Under the pieces are notes generated by a model. It was not told where the DNA came from, did no database searches, and saw nothing but the letters and a program-made list of their open reading frames with translations. Below are positions 34,280-46,987 of a DNA stretch of 64,000 nucleotides, piece by piece (position 1 is the stretch's first letter; the number at the start of each line of letters is the position of its first letter). Position numbers and translations under genes: made by a program. Source of the stretch: Pseudeuparius sepicola (lineage: Eukaryota; Arthropoda; Insecta; Coleoptera; Anthribidae); the NCBI GenBank assembly GCA_963920635.1, contig OY987301.1, positions 15,294,501 to 15,358,500 on the forward strand, given 5' to 3'.

Positions 34280-34817
34280 TAGAGTTGCCAAATGTCCAGA
34301 CATTTATTTTCAGAGAAATGTCCAGCCAATGTGTCCGTAATATGTCCGGACATTTATCAGACATTTATAAAATAAGCTAAAAACATCACCATCCTATTGG
34401 ATTTAAGTAGAGCTTTAAAACGATATATTATTTATATATGTTTTTCAAATTGTAAGTAAAACTAATAAAAGAAAACACGTCATGCGTGTAGCATGTTTAA
34501 GATAAGTCTTCTTGCAGAATTTGCAAATTCCATATATTTTATTGTTTTTTTTTTACTTTTTGGAAGTAATTACATATTATACCACTTCTTTTACCCATTA
34601 ATAAAAGGAAATAAGAAAAAAAAACACACACAGCAGATATCTTATGGAGGAAAACCCTTCCAAAACGTGTTGTTATAAAAAATTTTGAGGTTAAGTTTCG
34701 CTTCTTCTTCTATTTAAAATATTTGGACACATTCGAGCATTTTTGAATGTGTCATGTCCATAAATGTCCGTGCTCGGACATTTATGTCCGGTCACAAATA
34801 AGTGTCCGGCAACACTA
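34280..34817. mobile_element. Non-autonomous hAT-like element, 538 bp, perfect 8-bp TSD
   Basis: The ends TAGAGTTGCC and GGCAACACTA pair with one mismatch. The flanking octamer CTTTTCAT occurs on both sides (34272-34279 and 34818-34825), and copy 1 of the host transposon has the single unduplicated site near 11480. GTCCGGACATTTAT-type motifs are repeated near both ends (several copies of ATGTCC and GGACAT), as subterminal transposase-binding repeats often are in hAT elements. No transposase frame is present. Confidence 0.88.
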
Positions 34818-34957
34818 CTTTTCATATTTAACATTTTTGTGATATTGGCTAAGAACGCGTTTCATGCTACGCCACTGGCCTGTCGTGCGATGTGGCAGTC
34901 GATAACACGGACACGGCCGCGAGAGCTGTTAGGCGTCCTCTCCCTTTCCTTGTCTAA

Positions 34958-37900
34958 AATCTAAGCAATAATAATGCAGGGTCTAATTTTTTTTTCGAAA
35001 ACTCAATTTTGTTATCTATTATTTATAATTTATATTAAAACAACGCTAACAAACTGCTTATGGATAAAAAAAACTGCGAAGTAACGCATGGGAATCGTCG
35101 ACTCACTATCTTCATATTTTTAGCTAGTCTCCTGCCGTACAGCCACGAGTTATTTATAAATAGTTGTGTTCACACAAGCCTATATCTAACAGCAGCCACA
35201 CTGATAGGGAGGTTGCTACTGAGTAAAGTCGGGGTGAGATCGTTTACAAATAATTAAAAACTCCAGAAAACTTATCGAACTTTACCATATTTTTAGGTAT
35301 CTGGGAGAAAATAAGTAGATTTACGACATGTTGTGCAACTGGCAACTATGCTCCAGGTGTCATGAGTTTGTCCCAGCTGATCAGTAAAGCGCCGTTAATG
35401 TGTTTTAATACACTTCTGAAAATATGTTTTTTTTTTTAAATTTAAGATTTTTTAATTTCGGATTCGTATTTTTTCCACCTAAAAATAAACATTGGCGAAA
35501 AAAAGTTTTCTAATTTGTTCCGCCAGTCCTGCAAAAGAATTCACCAACTTCGCTTCTGCCACTAATGTATTAATTAGTTCGTCATGTTCAAACTGTAATG
35601 TAGACAACACGCAACTGGAGACGACGCAACGTGAGACTTCATCAACGGATATAATAAAAGGTTTCCGTTGTAGTTGCCCGAATTTACACGTAATAGCACT
35701 TTGAGCGACACCTTCGAACCCGAACCGGGGCGCTAAAAGGGCCTAAAATTCCACGTCATATTTCAATGCTGCCGCAGGCGTCTACTTTCTTTGTCCTGAA
35801 GTTTCACTATAATAAAATGAAAGGCGGACCCCCGGTGGGGTTTCAGGTTTTCGTTTCCTTTTTTTAATCCTGCGTAGGTCAACGCGTTGAAAGGAAGGCA
35901 GAAATAAATAAGACCATCGATCACGAATTGACAGCTTTCTATATGATATCGATTAAGCCATATAGGGGATATTTTCAGGAGGAATTCTTAGTAAACGGCA
36001 ATTACATGACGGATTGACGGTTGTCTCTACTTATCAAATTGGTATCGGTATCTTGTTGATATCTTTTTGCGACTAATATACTAACAATATCGAATCTAGC
36101 AATTGGTGAAAGTGTAAACAAAAATTTCGGTGATACCGCAAACAATACAACTAAAAACTAACAATTAATAAATCTACTGTAGGTCACTGGGGATATTTTT
36201 TCTCAGTTTTATATTAGGTAAACTATGATCATGAAGAAAGCAGCACGCCATAGTTTACTAAACAATATATCGGGAGTGTGACAAATTAGGTCAAATTGGA
36301 TTAGCTCTCTGTATTCTAGGTATATTCTCTGTGTGATGATACATGAATCTTATCAGGAGTAATATAACAAATGGTGTGCCTGTTATCGATAATACCTTTC
36401 GTCAACTCTACGAATTTTAATGCCAAAGCTGAAAATACCACGAATGCCCATATCTTATGGTCCTATATTAAATTTGGTACTGTAAAGAAATAATCGGGTT
36501 AATGATTAGTTTTAGCTACCACAATATTGGTTTAGCGTAACTATGGACAACTAAGAGAGTAGGATTTCAGCGACTATTTCCCTCGTCTTAATTTCCACCA
36601 ATCACAAACGCGCAATTTTGAATTACAAAATGGTTTCTAGATGGAAAAACTGTATGACAGCACCTGCCAGCAGTTTTTTCGAGTTTACCCGCGGCAAAAC
36701 TTGACAGCTGTTGTATAATAGCTAGTATGTTTTGTAAGCTATGTGTATGCAGAATAATCTGTTACTCATGAAATAGTCTTGTCAAATACCATTCGGGCAT
36801 CTAATTTTTCCTATGAAAAAAAATTAGATGCTTTTATGATATTACTTACCATAATACCACTGTCTACCTAATGGTATTAGCGCTGAAATCATCACTTGAT
36901 TGGTTAACATATTTCGAGGCGTTGAATTCTCTATAGAAGATACCACGAATCTTGATCAATGCGTCAAAATGGCTAACAATGTAATTATTTCCATTGCCGA
37001 CCAGGACAAAAGTGTACATACCAAATCTCGGGAATATCTGTAAAATCTCAAAACGTACCTAAGACGTCCTAAGATACAAGAATTTTAATGTATTATTTTT
37101 TGACCAAAACGTAATTGTGGAATGCGGAATTTAGTTAAAAAACCAACATAAGCTGTAAAAGGAACTCCTATGCCGAGAAACAAATTATATATATTTTTTG
37201 GGAATCAGCAGACAACAAGTTTTAGCTAGCCAGCATAAACTTTTTATTTTTAGAAAAGCTCGACAAATTTCCACCTCCACCATACGAAAAATTGGAAAAC
37301 ATGCGCCATTAAATACTTAATTAAACGCAGATTTTGCACAAATCTGTGCATTTTTTCATCAACTCGAAGTGAATTTGTGTAGCTTAATATTTTCTTGTAA
37401 TTTTTGAAATACCGATTCTTACTGGAATTCTCATAGGTAAAACCCTATTTTTTTAATAATGGTCTACATACAGAATAGTAGCGTTGTCCAAACTGAGCGA
37501 ACTGCGAACTGAAAGATTGCGTTGTCACAATTCCGAAATAAAGCTGAAATGCTAAACGAAGGGTAACTTAAGAAAAAATCGCGCAATAAACCGATTTCTG
37601 AGCTTTTATTGATGATTTTGAGACTCTTTAGTGTCGACCCTGTACCTTGTGTGTACTTGCTGTGAAATTTTCGTAGAACAAATAAATGCATTGGGTTTTA
37701 TGTTATTGCCTCCAATATGGTAAAACTTGGTAAAATACGGAAAATGAACAAGCGCAGGAAAATATTTCCATTAAATTCTATCTGCACTAATTTATTTCCA
37801 GGCGAAATTTCAAAATGAAGCTAGATTAAAGCTGTCCGTACGTACACCTTCCATTTGCAAAAAAAAAAACATAATAAATGGCCAGACATTTAAACCGTTT

Positions 37901-38112
37901 AATTTAAAAGGCTTTACTCGCTTCCAAAATCTGCAGCGATATTTTAAGTGTCCCCCAGTTTATTCCCATTGGTCGGATTCCATATCGCCCACATGAAAAT
38001 TTCAAATGTATTTAAGTTAGAATCGTCCATTTCCGTTCTTGGAGTTCGTTTGAATTTCGGTGGCGTTATCAGTCGGTAAAAACGGATAATTTAAGGCACG
38101 TGTAATTGCAAG
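34958..38112. other. Long stretch with no recognised gene
   Basis: Reading frames stay under 76 codons. Small hairpins occur at about 36223-36270 (GTAAACTATG / CATAGTTTAC) and 36798-36834 (GCATCTAATTTTT / AAAAATTAGATGC). A GC-rich patch at 35700-35780 has no recognisable product. Nothing else is supported. Confidence 0.5.
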
Positions 38113-38870
38113 AAATACTTTTGTATTCGAATACATTTAATACATTTTGGGTATCCGATGTGGGTATTCGGATACTTTTTAAAATTTGTATCCGTTATCC
38201 GTATCCGTCACGATTTTTTTAAAGTATATCTGTATTCGAATACATAATCAGAGTATTCGAATACTTTTGTATTCGAATACATTTAATACATTTTGGGTAT
38301 CCGATGTGGGTATTCGGATACTTTTTAAAATTTGTATCCGTTATCCGTATCCGTCACGATTTTTTTAAAGTATATCTGTATTCGAATACATAATCAGAGT
38401 ATTCGAATACTTTTGTATTCGAATACATTTAATACATTTTGGGTATCCGATGTGGGTATTCGGATACTTTTTAAAATTTGTATCCGTTATCCGTATCCGT
38501 CACGATTTTTTTAAAGTATATCTGTATTCGAATACATAATCAGAGTATTCGAATACTTTTGTATTCGAATACATTTAATACATTTTGGGTATCCGATGTG
38601 GGTATTCGGATACTTTTTAAAATTTGTATCCGTTATCCGTATCCGTCACGATTTTTTTAAAGTATATCTGTATTCGAATACATAATCAGAGTATTCGAAT
38701 ACTTTTGTATTCGAATACATTTAATACATTTTGGGTATCCGATGTGGGTATTCGGATACTTTTTAAAATTTGTATCCGTTATCCGTATTCGTCACAATTT
38801 TTTTAAAGTATATCTGTATTCGAATACATAATCAGAGTATTCGAATACTTCTTATAGTATTCGAATACAA
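38113..38870 (+). repeat. 146-bp satellite with GTATTCGAATAC palindromes, about 5 units
   Basis: Five units follow each other at exactly 146 bases and are identical over most of their length; only the last shows changes (CCGTATTCGTCACAA). Each contains several copies of the palindrome GTATTCGAATAC plus GTATCCG motifs. Such identity implies very recent expansion, or assembly from near-identical reads. The recurring 60-codon frames are artefacts of the repeat. Confidence 0.93.
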
Positions 38871-39409
38871 TATGAAGTCAACGGATACATTTTCCCTCTC
38901 CTTCACTACTCCCCACCCGACGCGAGAAAGACAATGCGCGCGAGGTCTAGACTGGTTTGCCTTCATCAGCTCCTGTAGAACGCCTTTTCTCATTTGCCAC
39001 TATGATAGATACGCCCAGAAGAAATGCTCTAAGCGACGAGCACTTTGAAGTACCTACTCGTTTTATCAAAGGCTAATGCTAATAAAAAATAAATACTGTA
39101 TAATAAATGTGCTTATTATTTTTTGGTCATTTCTAAAAATTTGTCATCCACATAATTCAAACTTTGTCTTCTTTTGGTGACGCAAAAATAAAAATAATTA
39201 ATAATTACCTGTTGATATTTTGACATAACAACAATAACAATGGTATACCAGTATGTATCCGTATTCGGTATCCGTAAAAAAGTATTCGGATACTCGTATT
39301 CGAATACAAAAATTTCTAAAGTATCCGTACCCATTATGTATTCGAATACATTTAAAGTATCCGTATTCGGTAATCGAATACATATTTGTTGTATCCGAAC
39401 CCAGCTCTG
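38871..39409. mobile_element. Probable right end of a hAT-like element with GTATCCG repeats
   Basis: From 39245 to 39400 the GTATTCG and GTATCCG motifs of the neighbouring satellite recur in looser order. The segment ends GTATCCGAACCCAGCTCTG, whose complement starts CAGAGCTGGG, a terminus type I associate with hAT elements. No matching left terminus was found at or before 38113, so the element is truncated or the left end has diverged. The 38871-39240 part between the two motif blocks is unique. Confidence 0.55.
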
Positions 39410-42400
39410 CATAGCTGGAATAAGAATTGGTATTTACATTTTCCCTTTTTCTCCATATCGACGGAGTCGGAGTGGCTTCTAGTGCCGCAGTGCCTCGGGC
39501 GATGAGATTCCTAAGTTGTAACATTTTTAAAAAGACGGCGGGACGTTTTGCGGCAAATTGCGAGGATCTGTGAGACGTCTACAATAAATTCGAACGAATT
39601 GAGATGAATCCAAGTCACGCCTTCCAATTTTGATAACATTACTTGTTGATTTTTTAAAAAGCTTATCCGTCGACAGTGTATTTATAGTACATAGTATAGG
39701 CAACCAGACATATATGCGAATAAAGAGGAATTCCTGAAAACCTCTTCAAATGAATAAATGAATATGGAATATGAATAAATGGATATATTATTATGGATAC
39801 GGATAACTAACTCGTATATTTTAAAAGGCCATTAATGATCTCAACGTTATACTTAAACGACAAAATATCGGGACAAGACAATATAGGCGTGTTCACTAAT
39901 GTTGGCAAAATCGATAGTCATGCATCAATCATAAAATCGCTTTAAATAAAATTATTACCGAAGTGCACGTTCGCCACATTACTACTGTATACCTACACTT
40001 CGTGTCCCTAAAGAATTACATAATCTCTATTGTTTTAATCGGACGTAGGTACACCAAAACTATTTGTTTTCTTTGGATGTTTTAAGGTTAGGACACGTTG
40101 TTTATTTGTCAACAAGACACTATTTTAGACAATTTAACGTACTAATCTAATAGAGAACTTGACCACTTAGGTACTTCCAAGTAAACAACTAAAATTTCAG
40201 AGAGGTTAGTTCCATCAAAACGGATAAATGCCTCCCTTGTTGATATCAAAGTTCCTAAACTCCCTAAAGTTGCGGTAGCAAAGGACAGTAAAGCCAAGAC
40301 GTTACCGGAAAAATTAGGTCAGGACTTAGGAGTTAGGTCAAAGGTCAAACATAGTCTTATAAAGATGTGTTAAAACTATAAAGTGCTTTTATCAAACTAA
40401 TCATTAAATTAATGTTTTTAGAACATAATGAATGACAAGTAAAAAAATGCGAAAGCTGCTCGTCATTCCTCTTATGTAATAAAAAGGCCTTATATTTTGT
40501 AATGGATGTTTCTACAGCAAGTGTCATCAAAATTATCCGACTATAATTTAATGAGATTATGCTAGTAGTTGTTTTATTTCTAAAGGAACGTATTTAGAAA
40601 AATTGCACAAAAGAATCAAAGTTAAGAAGCCACCCATCCATCTTTGAAAAAATAAACGAAAATCATGTTAGGGGATTTTTAGTTACTTTATTTCCTCGTC
40701 CATTCGAAGCCAATAAATCCAAAATACCTAGTTAACCGGTAGCAAAACTGGAAACTTTTCCGCAAGGGATGTCGTATATTCGTTATTGATCGCAAATAAA
40801 ATATACTTTGCCTCTGGAAAATGTTTCCCCTGTCCCAAACAAAATTACGAATTGTTATACGAACAACTCTCAATCCTGCCACCAATTTTGAGGTTATTGA
40901 GAATAAATTGGGGGCTAAATCGTTTCTGTAAGATATTTTATTTTCGCATCGGGCCCAATTCCAGGATCAAAGGCAACATTAAATAAAAGCGCGACGTTTA
41001 ATGTAGGACGAAAATAAAATAAAAAAAAATCTCGTAGTTCAATGGGGTCTATTTAGATTTGATGTAAAAGTCATTTCAGGTAAAAGTAACCAGGGAATTT
41101 CATTTTGTACGGAAATATAACTAGTGAGCAATCTGTTGCACGAAACTACAATGTAAAAGAAAGTAGAAAAGTAAATAGATTGTGAGGAGGTTTTACCTAG
41201 TTACCATTTTGTGGTATCGTTAGTATTATAATTTGCTGCCCTATAATTTATTGTGCTTGCAATACAATCATAATTTTCAGTTCTGAGTAATTTTTCTTTA
41301 TGAATGTTTACCGAATTTCTTACAGGGTGTTCAAATTGCTCATATGAAAAACGCACTTCTTTTTAAAAGTTGTAGGGTGCATTCCGGTCTCCGCTGTTCA
41401 ATTCGATTCCCCCCTATATTAAAATTCCCGGTACATTAATTATCCTTCGAGTCGATCCAACTCTCCCAGTTCCCATTAGCTAAATATAGTGATTCAATCG
41501 CTCAGTGTACATTCAATTCGAACTTTCCCAACTCCCTGAATTAATCGTTTCGTAATTAACTTCGATGGGTTATAAATAGTCCCCAAAATTAAATACCACA
41601 GTATATAATGTACCTTGGCGGTGGAATAGCCGACGGCACTTGGAAATGTTTGTGATTTCCGATACCGTAGATACCGTTACAGCCCTAGGATATTGGAGAT
41701 CGTAATCGGATGATCTCGTACAACTGGGGGGTTGAATCGCGTTCTATTTTCGATCGAAAACAAGATTACGAGATATTTCACGTAACGAGTAAGTTCTAGC
41801 GATCAAATTACAGCCGTGGGAAAGGCAGGCAAAAATAGACTTTTCTTTTCTTAGGAATACATGGAATATATCTAGAATACAGCGGCAAGAGACATTATTT
41901 TATACCTATTTCGTTTCTGGAGTGTATTGAATAAGTTTCGGCCAGTGGAATTTCTTACACAGATGAGCATACAGTAAAGGCGCGTGGGTTGGCAATTTTT
42001 GCGAGTTTCAACTAACTTGCATATAAATTGCAAGTTTTTCTGTTCCAATAGTTGACGCGAGATACTTCGAAGGGGTAGAATGCAGAAGCGTCGTGCTATC
42101 AATTAGCATAATATATTTTTCTTACAGTTTAGAAGTTATTTGCCCGAGTTGATGAAAGCACGTATAGCAGGCGGGCTTATTCAAAACATTTCCGAACTTT
42201 TAATGAATTCCGTCTAACCTCAGATTGCGTTCTCAATTCGCCGTCTTATACATAATCGTGCGGGGCAACACAAAAGATTTATTAAGATAACAGACGCCGC
42301 CACATCGGTGGTGGTGGGGGCCGATAAGGTTATGATGTTATTTGAAAATTGGCCGGTAGCGGCTTTGAATTAAAGAGGCTCGAAATTTATTTCTAACGCT

Positions 42401-42479
42401 ACTAAAAAACTTTTTAAGGGCGTTTTGAAGGGATGTTTTACGTTATAAAAAGTATAATAAGAAATTCACAATCGGCTTC
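39410..42479. other. Long stretch with no recognised gene
   Basis: No exon or complete element was seen. ACAGGGTGTTCAAATTG at about 41323 is an isolated CAGGGTG-class end. 41350-41830 and 42200-42420 are somewhat GC-richer and appear single-copy. Confidence 0.5.
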
Positions 42480-43230
42480 GACAAAGCCCTGCAATGAGGA
42501 AACTGGCAACAACGTTTGCTATTGCTACGACAAAACATCGTGTCTCTGTGTGCGAACAGACTGCGCATTCTCTTTGCGGTCAGTATATCGCAGTTTTGTC
42601 ATATTAACACAGTTTTTATAGGTAGATTTGTTTGTGAAATTCGTATGAGATACCTACATGAATTGCAGAAGAATAAACCCTATTTTGGAATGACTGGATG
42701 ATCTGTTCGACCAGTTAAAGACGCAAGAATTCCAGATAGAGTATTTTACACTACAACTAGCCACGGACTTCATTTAAAACCGAAAGGCACCAAAATACTC
42801 TTGCTTGTTTTTTAGACACGCTTTTCGTAAGAAAATGTATGGAAATATGCCATGTATAATTGTCAAATTAAAGGGACATAACAAACAAGCATTTTATTTT
42901 ATTTTGGATATTATAAATTCGTAGCAGATAGGTTTTTACTTTATAAAAGATTCTGCGACAATGAAGTGTTTAACCTGGACCGACACTATCATATTAAAGA
43001 CCCCAGCATGACGTCATATTTCATTGTTGTTTGCGAACTGAGGCGGCAATGTCATTGCGACGGTTATAGGGGAGTATTCTGTAGTTAAAAGTAGGTATGT
43101 CAGTTTCTGACTTTTACGGTAACGAATTCTCTTTGCGGTCAATATTTCGAAGTTTTGTCATATTAGCAGGATTTTGATAGGTAGATTTGTATGTGAAAAC
43201 AACAAATGTCCATGCACAAGAAGATCGTAT
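42480..43230 (+). repeat. Dispersed repeat R1, copy 1
   Basis: It starts with AAGCCCTGCAATGAGGAAAC and contains CATTCTCTTTGCGGTCAGTA, TTGCAGAAGAATAAACCCTA, ACTAGCCACGGACTTCATTT and AGGGACATAACAAACAAGC. A partial second round of the same sequence begins at about 43090. An inverted copy lies at 45600-46330. The frames are interrupted and no protein is recognised. Confidence 0.75.
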
Positions 43231-43439
43231 ACCCAGATATTTAAATTTGGTTACAAATTTTTTGCGATAAAAAATTATGTAGCAAGTACCTAGAAATTAC
43301 CTAATTTCAACCTAGTGAAACAGCCTTTACTCACAAACGTATCTAATTATAAATGAAATAAAAACGTTGAAAACTAATTGAAAGTGGGCCGAAAGATTCA
43401 TCAAAAAGGCCAATAGAAATTATTAGACCCTCTGTAGCT

Positions 43440-44560
43440 GCGTACAAACCCGTTGAACCACAGCCGACTCTAGGAGAAGCCCTGAAGTTGAGAAAGCTGG
43501 CAACATGGCTTGCGGGTCTGCGCGGCGTGGCCTGTCAGTTGATTTTACAAGAAATTTACCAGAATTAATTTGTGTAGTGCGGGTAGTGCTATCGTCGCCA
43601 GATTGCTACGACGAGGCAGTGTGTCTCTGGGTGGAAACAGACAGCCCGAAGTGCTGGCGACAGATTTTTTATAAATTTGTTTTGTTTGTGCAAAAGTGAA
43701 ACATTTCTATAAAAGTTCTAAGTGAAGAATCGCGTCTTTACAATTTCAAGCCTCAAGATGCCTATAGAATCACAAAGGTATGCTAGAACTTAGTTATATA
43801 CCTGGCTGTAAGTCAAATCGTATTAATAACTTGAGCTAGGTTTTCTTTGCTTGAGGGCAGGCGGTAGGTAGACTTGTATTCGTTTTGAGCTTTACAAAGG
43901 ACGAAAATTTAAGAATGAAATGATTACGGGCCAATTGCATAGACAAACTAAAGTACCCTTTAAAATTAAAGGAGCTTTCTAACGATCCAAACATTATTTA
44001 ATATTGTTGCAAAAGTTTCTTTATCTAATTTTAAAGTCAAAATATATATTTTAGTTGAATGCATTATGAAATTGACCCTAACTGCCATTTCAATCACAAA
44101 AGATATTATTCACAACATGCAGTTCTCTGTTCGCTTGTTGTCTGTATTTTTATGAAAATTTAACTATAAGGGAAGATAGGTAATCATCATTTGCCTGACG
44201 GCCTACTTTGCGAAAAATTCTCACAAAAATTCGACTTATAAAACAATGTAGTTCCCTCTATTTGCCCAAATTTACCAATTGTTTGTAGAAAGCAGGAATC
44301 GTACTTATTATTACTTATTATGTGTATATTTTGTTACTGCTTTTTTGTCTGTTAAACAAACGTACCTACTTACTTAGGTACACAATTATTGAAACAAAGG
44401 TCACAAATAAATGTATCTAATAATAATTAAAAAGAGGGTTGAACATTTCTTAGAAAAGATAAACTAAGCCAAAGTGCAGACTGCTCTAGACTGCATAGAC
44501 CTGTTGAACCGTCCCGCTGCGGCGTTGCCACACGTGTGCAAAGGGCTTGAAATTTGAGAA
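43440..44560 (+). repeat. Dispersed repeat R2, copy 1
   Basis: From GACTCTAGGAGAAGCCCTGA through TTTACAAGAAATTTACCAGA to AAAGTGCAGACTGCTCTAGA it matches 51720-52535 in the same orientation. Relative to that copy it has about 315 extra bases (43661-43975), so one copy is internally deleted or the other carries an insertion. The 64-codon frame at 43505-43699 is disrupted in the second copy and is not taken as a gene. Confidence 0.8.
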
Positions 44561-45599
44561 GGTTTTAAGTCACAACTGAATGATCTCTGAAAAAATTAAA
44601 AAATAATAATACAACACATGGTCCGGAGACAACAGCCAGTTTTTCCACATTAAATCCCCCCTTTATTTAGCCATATAATTCAGCACCAGACATAAAGCTT
44701 TGCTTGATGCGAAAATACCTGGAGCGCGAAAACGGTTTTCAACTTCAGAATAAAAAGGAACCTATATAAAAATGTGTAGTCAGATATTACAGTGCTACTT
44801 TGAATGGGGGCTCTTCTGAGTCGTAAATTTAGGCTACTGTCAAGTGCCACGCACAGATATGCAAACCAAATTTGATAAACAAACAAAAAAGAAAAGTATT
44901 TAACTCCCTACTTACAAATTTAGTCTTGTCGGTTGCTTTGCCTGCCTTCATTCGTTCAAATTATTCATGGCCAATAAAAAAACACCGGTACACCGCACGC
45001 AAGGGAATCGAAAACACACACAAAACCGTTCAGAAAATGCCTACATGTTTGTTATACATATATTAAGGTTGCAAAACATGCGCGCTCGTGTCCATATGTT
45101 GATTTTTACGCGAGACGAATCCTCAATACTTGTTACCACTCGGTAAAGCCTCCCTACCCTCGAATTTCGTAGCAAATGAACCGGAAATGTGTAAATCAGG
45201 CCTCGATTCGTTTTCCAGGCCTTCACGATCTCAAGTCAACAGAGGGCAAACTATATACTCCACCAAAGACTAACGCTTACTAATGGATTATTTAATAATT
45301 CAATGCCAAGGGTTGTTTTTTTTTTTTTGGAAAAGCAAGGAGTCTTATTTGCTTCACGTCATTGCCTCAGTTGAGAAGCGAAAACGTCCTTTGAGCTGCT
45401 ATCCTTGTTCCCACAATAGGTGCCGTAAAACTGCGGCTCTATGCAGCGTGTCATCTTTGCTATTTCTATTTATTTCTGTAAGAATTTGATTTCAAGCAGT
45501 TTTATGATTGATTCATGTTTCTATAGATCTGGACCAACACTATACTAAAGACCTGTGCATAGCGCTGTTTCAAGCGATCGCCACTGGCGCCACACGACG
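44561..45599. other. Stretch with no recognised gene
   Basis: No element ends or conserved frames. 45480-45535 has faint similarity to 6020-6080. Confidence 0.5.
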
Positions 45600-46330
45600 A
45601 AACAAATTTACACGGTGGTTTAATGTTAAAACACCATTGTTGCAGAATCTTTCATAAAATAAAAACATGCAAATGTGTCTGTTACAACGAATTTAATATA
45701 CAAAATAAAATAAAATATTTGTTTGTTATGTCCCTCTAATTTGACAAGTCCACATGGCATATTTCCATACATATTCTTAAGAAAAGCGAGTCTAAAAACC
45801 AAGCAAGAGTATTTGGTACCTTTTGGTTTGAAATGAAGTCCATGGCTAGTTGTAGTGTAAGTAAGCATAAAACGCATTAGATTTTTCAGTTTCTTCTTTA
45901 TATGGAGGACTATTGGTTCGCTTTGGAGCTATAAACAAAATTTTCTATTTTCATTCTTGCATACGTGACAAAATACTCTTCCAAAATAATATCTAGAATT
46001 TTCGCTTCTTCAGCTGGTCGATCAGACCATCCCAAAATAGTGTTTATTCTTCTGCAATTCACCTAATGATCTGTGCAGTGTGCATACCATTTTCTTCATG
46101 TGCATGGAAATTTCATGTTATCACAAACAAATGTACCTATAAAAGCTGTGTTTATTAACATAAAACTGCTAAATACTGGACGCAACGACAATTCGTTACC
46201 GTAAAAAGAAGGCAAATCGTAATAAAGCTGGATATTTAAAATTCGGGACATTTTAAACGTCAATAACTGACATACCAATAACCACAGAATACCCCCCTAT
46301 AACCTATAATAAGTCGCCATTTTTTTCGTC
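45600..46330 (-). repeat. Dispersed repeat R1, inverted copy
   Basis: In reverse complement this follows 42540-42980 closely, with an extra internal block (TATGCAAGAATGAAAATAGA and neighbours) missing from copy 1. Its 83-codon minus-strand frame (45877-45626) is broken in copy 1, so protein coding is not supported. With copy 1 it makes a 3.8-kb inverted-repeat structure that encloses R2. Confidence 0.75.
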
Positions 46331-46987
46331 GAGTCTATTTTGGTTAGAAATGGAACACCACCTATTATTTCAGAATATCTTTAGACGACTGCCGGGACGT
46401 AATGAACCCACATATCGAATGTCAAAGTCAACGGGATAAAGAAGGCTTTAATTTCGGCATCCCGAATATGGTTGCCAGGGACCGGATAACTTTCAGTTGA
46501 TTTGATTCGATTCTGTGCGAATTTGTTGGATTTTTTTCTACTAGCGAGGGAGCCCTGTGGAAAATGACTACTATTTATATTGGAGGTTCGTTTAGGTTTT
46601 GCGTTGTAGTGAAAATGGTGAAAATTCGCGACTACAAAGCCCCTAACAATGTCACCAGAGCGAAAAAAATCCGTGACAATTATAAAATTTAATGAGAATA
46701 ATAGAAATGCAACCGAAAATTCTTAAATTTGTCTGTACCACAAAATTTCTGGGAACATTTATTATATTTAATTTCACAGGTGTATGGAAACTAAAACCAA
46801 ACAAATGCGAGAGTTCTGTTAATGTTTGCTGTGTAAAGGACGTTATTAAGGATATAGATATAAAGTTTTTTCATAAAACCACAAACATATTTTAGGGTAC
46901 ATTATTTCTGGAAGGGAATATTTAATATATAGGGAAGGAATAATAAGAATACAAATATATTATTTTTAGTTCTACACAACCTCAGTA
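46331..46987. other. Stretch with no recognised gene
   Basis: Nothing identified; frames are short and unremarkable. Confidence 0.5.

Larger units (their letters stand above)
33731..34957 (+). mobile_element. THAP-domain (P-element-like) transposon remnant, copy 2
   Basis: This is an inverted paralogue of 11351-12316. The right end keeps the terminal repeat (CTTTCCTTGTCTAA), but the left terminal repeat is missing, homology starting at about 33731. It carries the first THAP exon with its donor site, then intron-like sequence and the right end; the rest of the transposase is absent. A hAT-like element (34280-34817) sits inside. Copy 1 lacks that insertion and has instead the MITE at 11847-12002, so each copy was hit after the two separated. 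Confidence 0.82.

Noticed and set aside
27900..38870. Regularly spaced repeats as a CRISPR array
   Set aside because: Units are long, contiguous and without spacers, the DNA is eukaryotic, and no cas-like genes are present.
38186..39048. Repeated 60-codon frames in the GTATTCGAATAC array
   Set aside because: Identical translations every 146 bases are a product of the satellite, with no coding evidence.
43505..43699. 64-codon frame in R2 as a gene
   Set aside because: The second R2 copy (51720-52535) is frameshifted and truncated in the same region, so the frame is not maintained.
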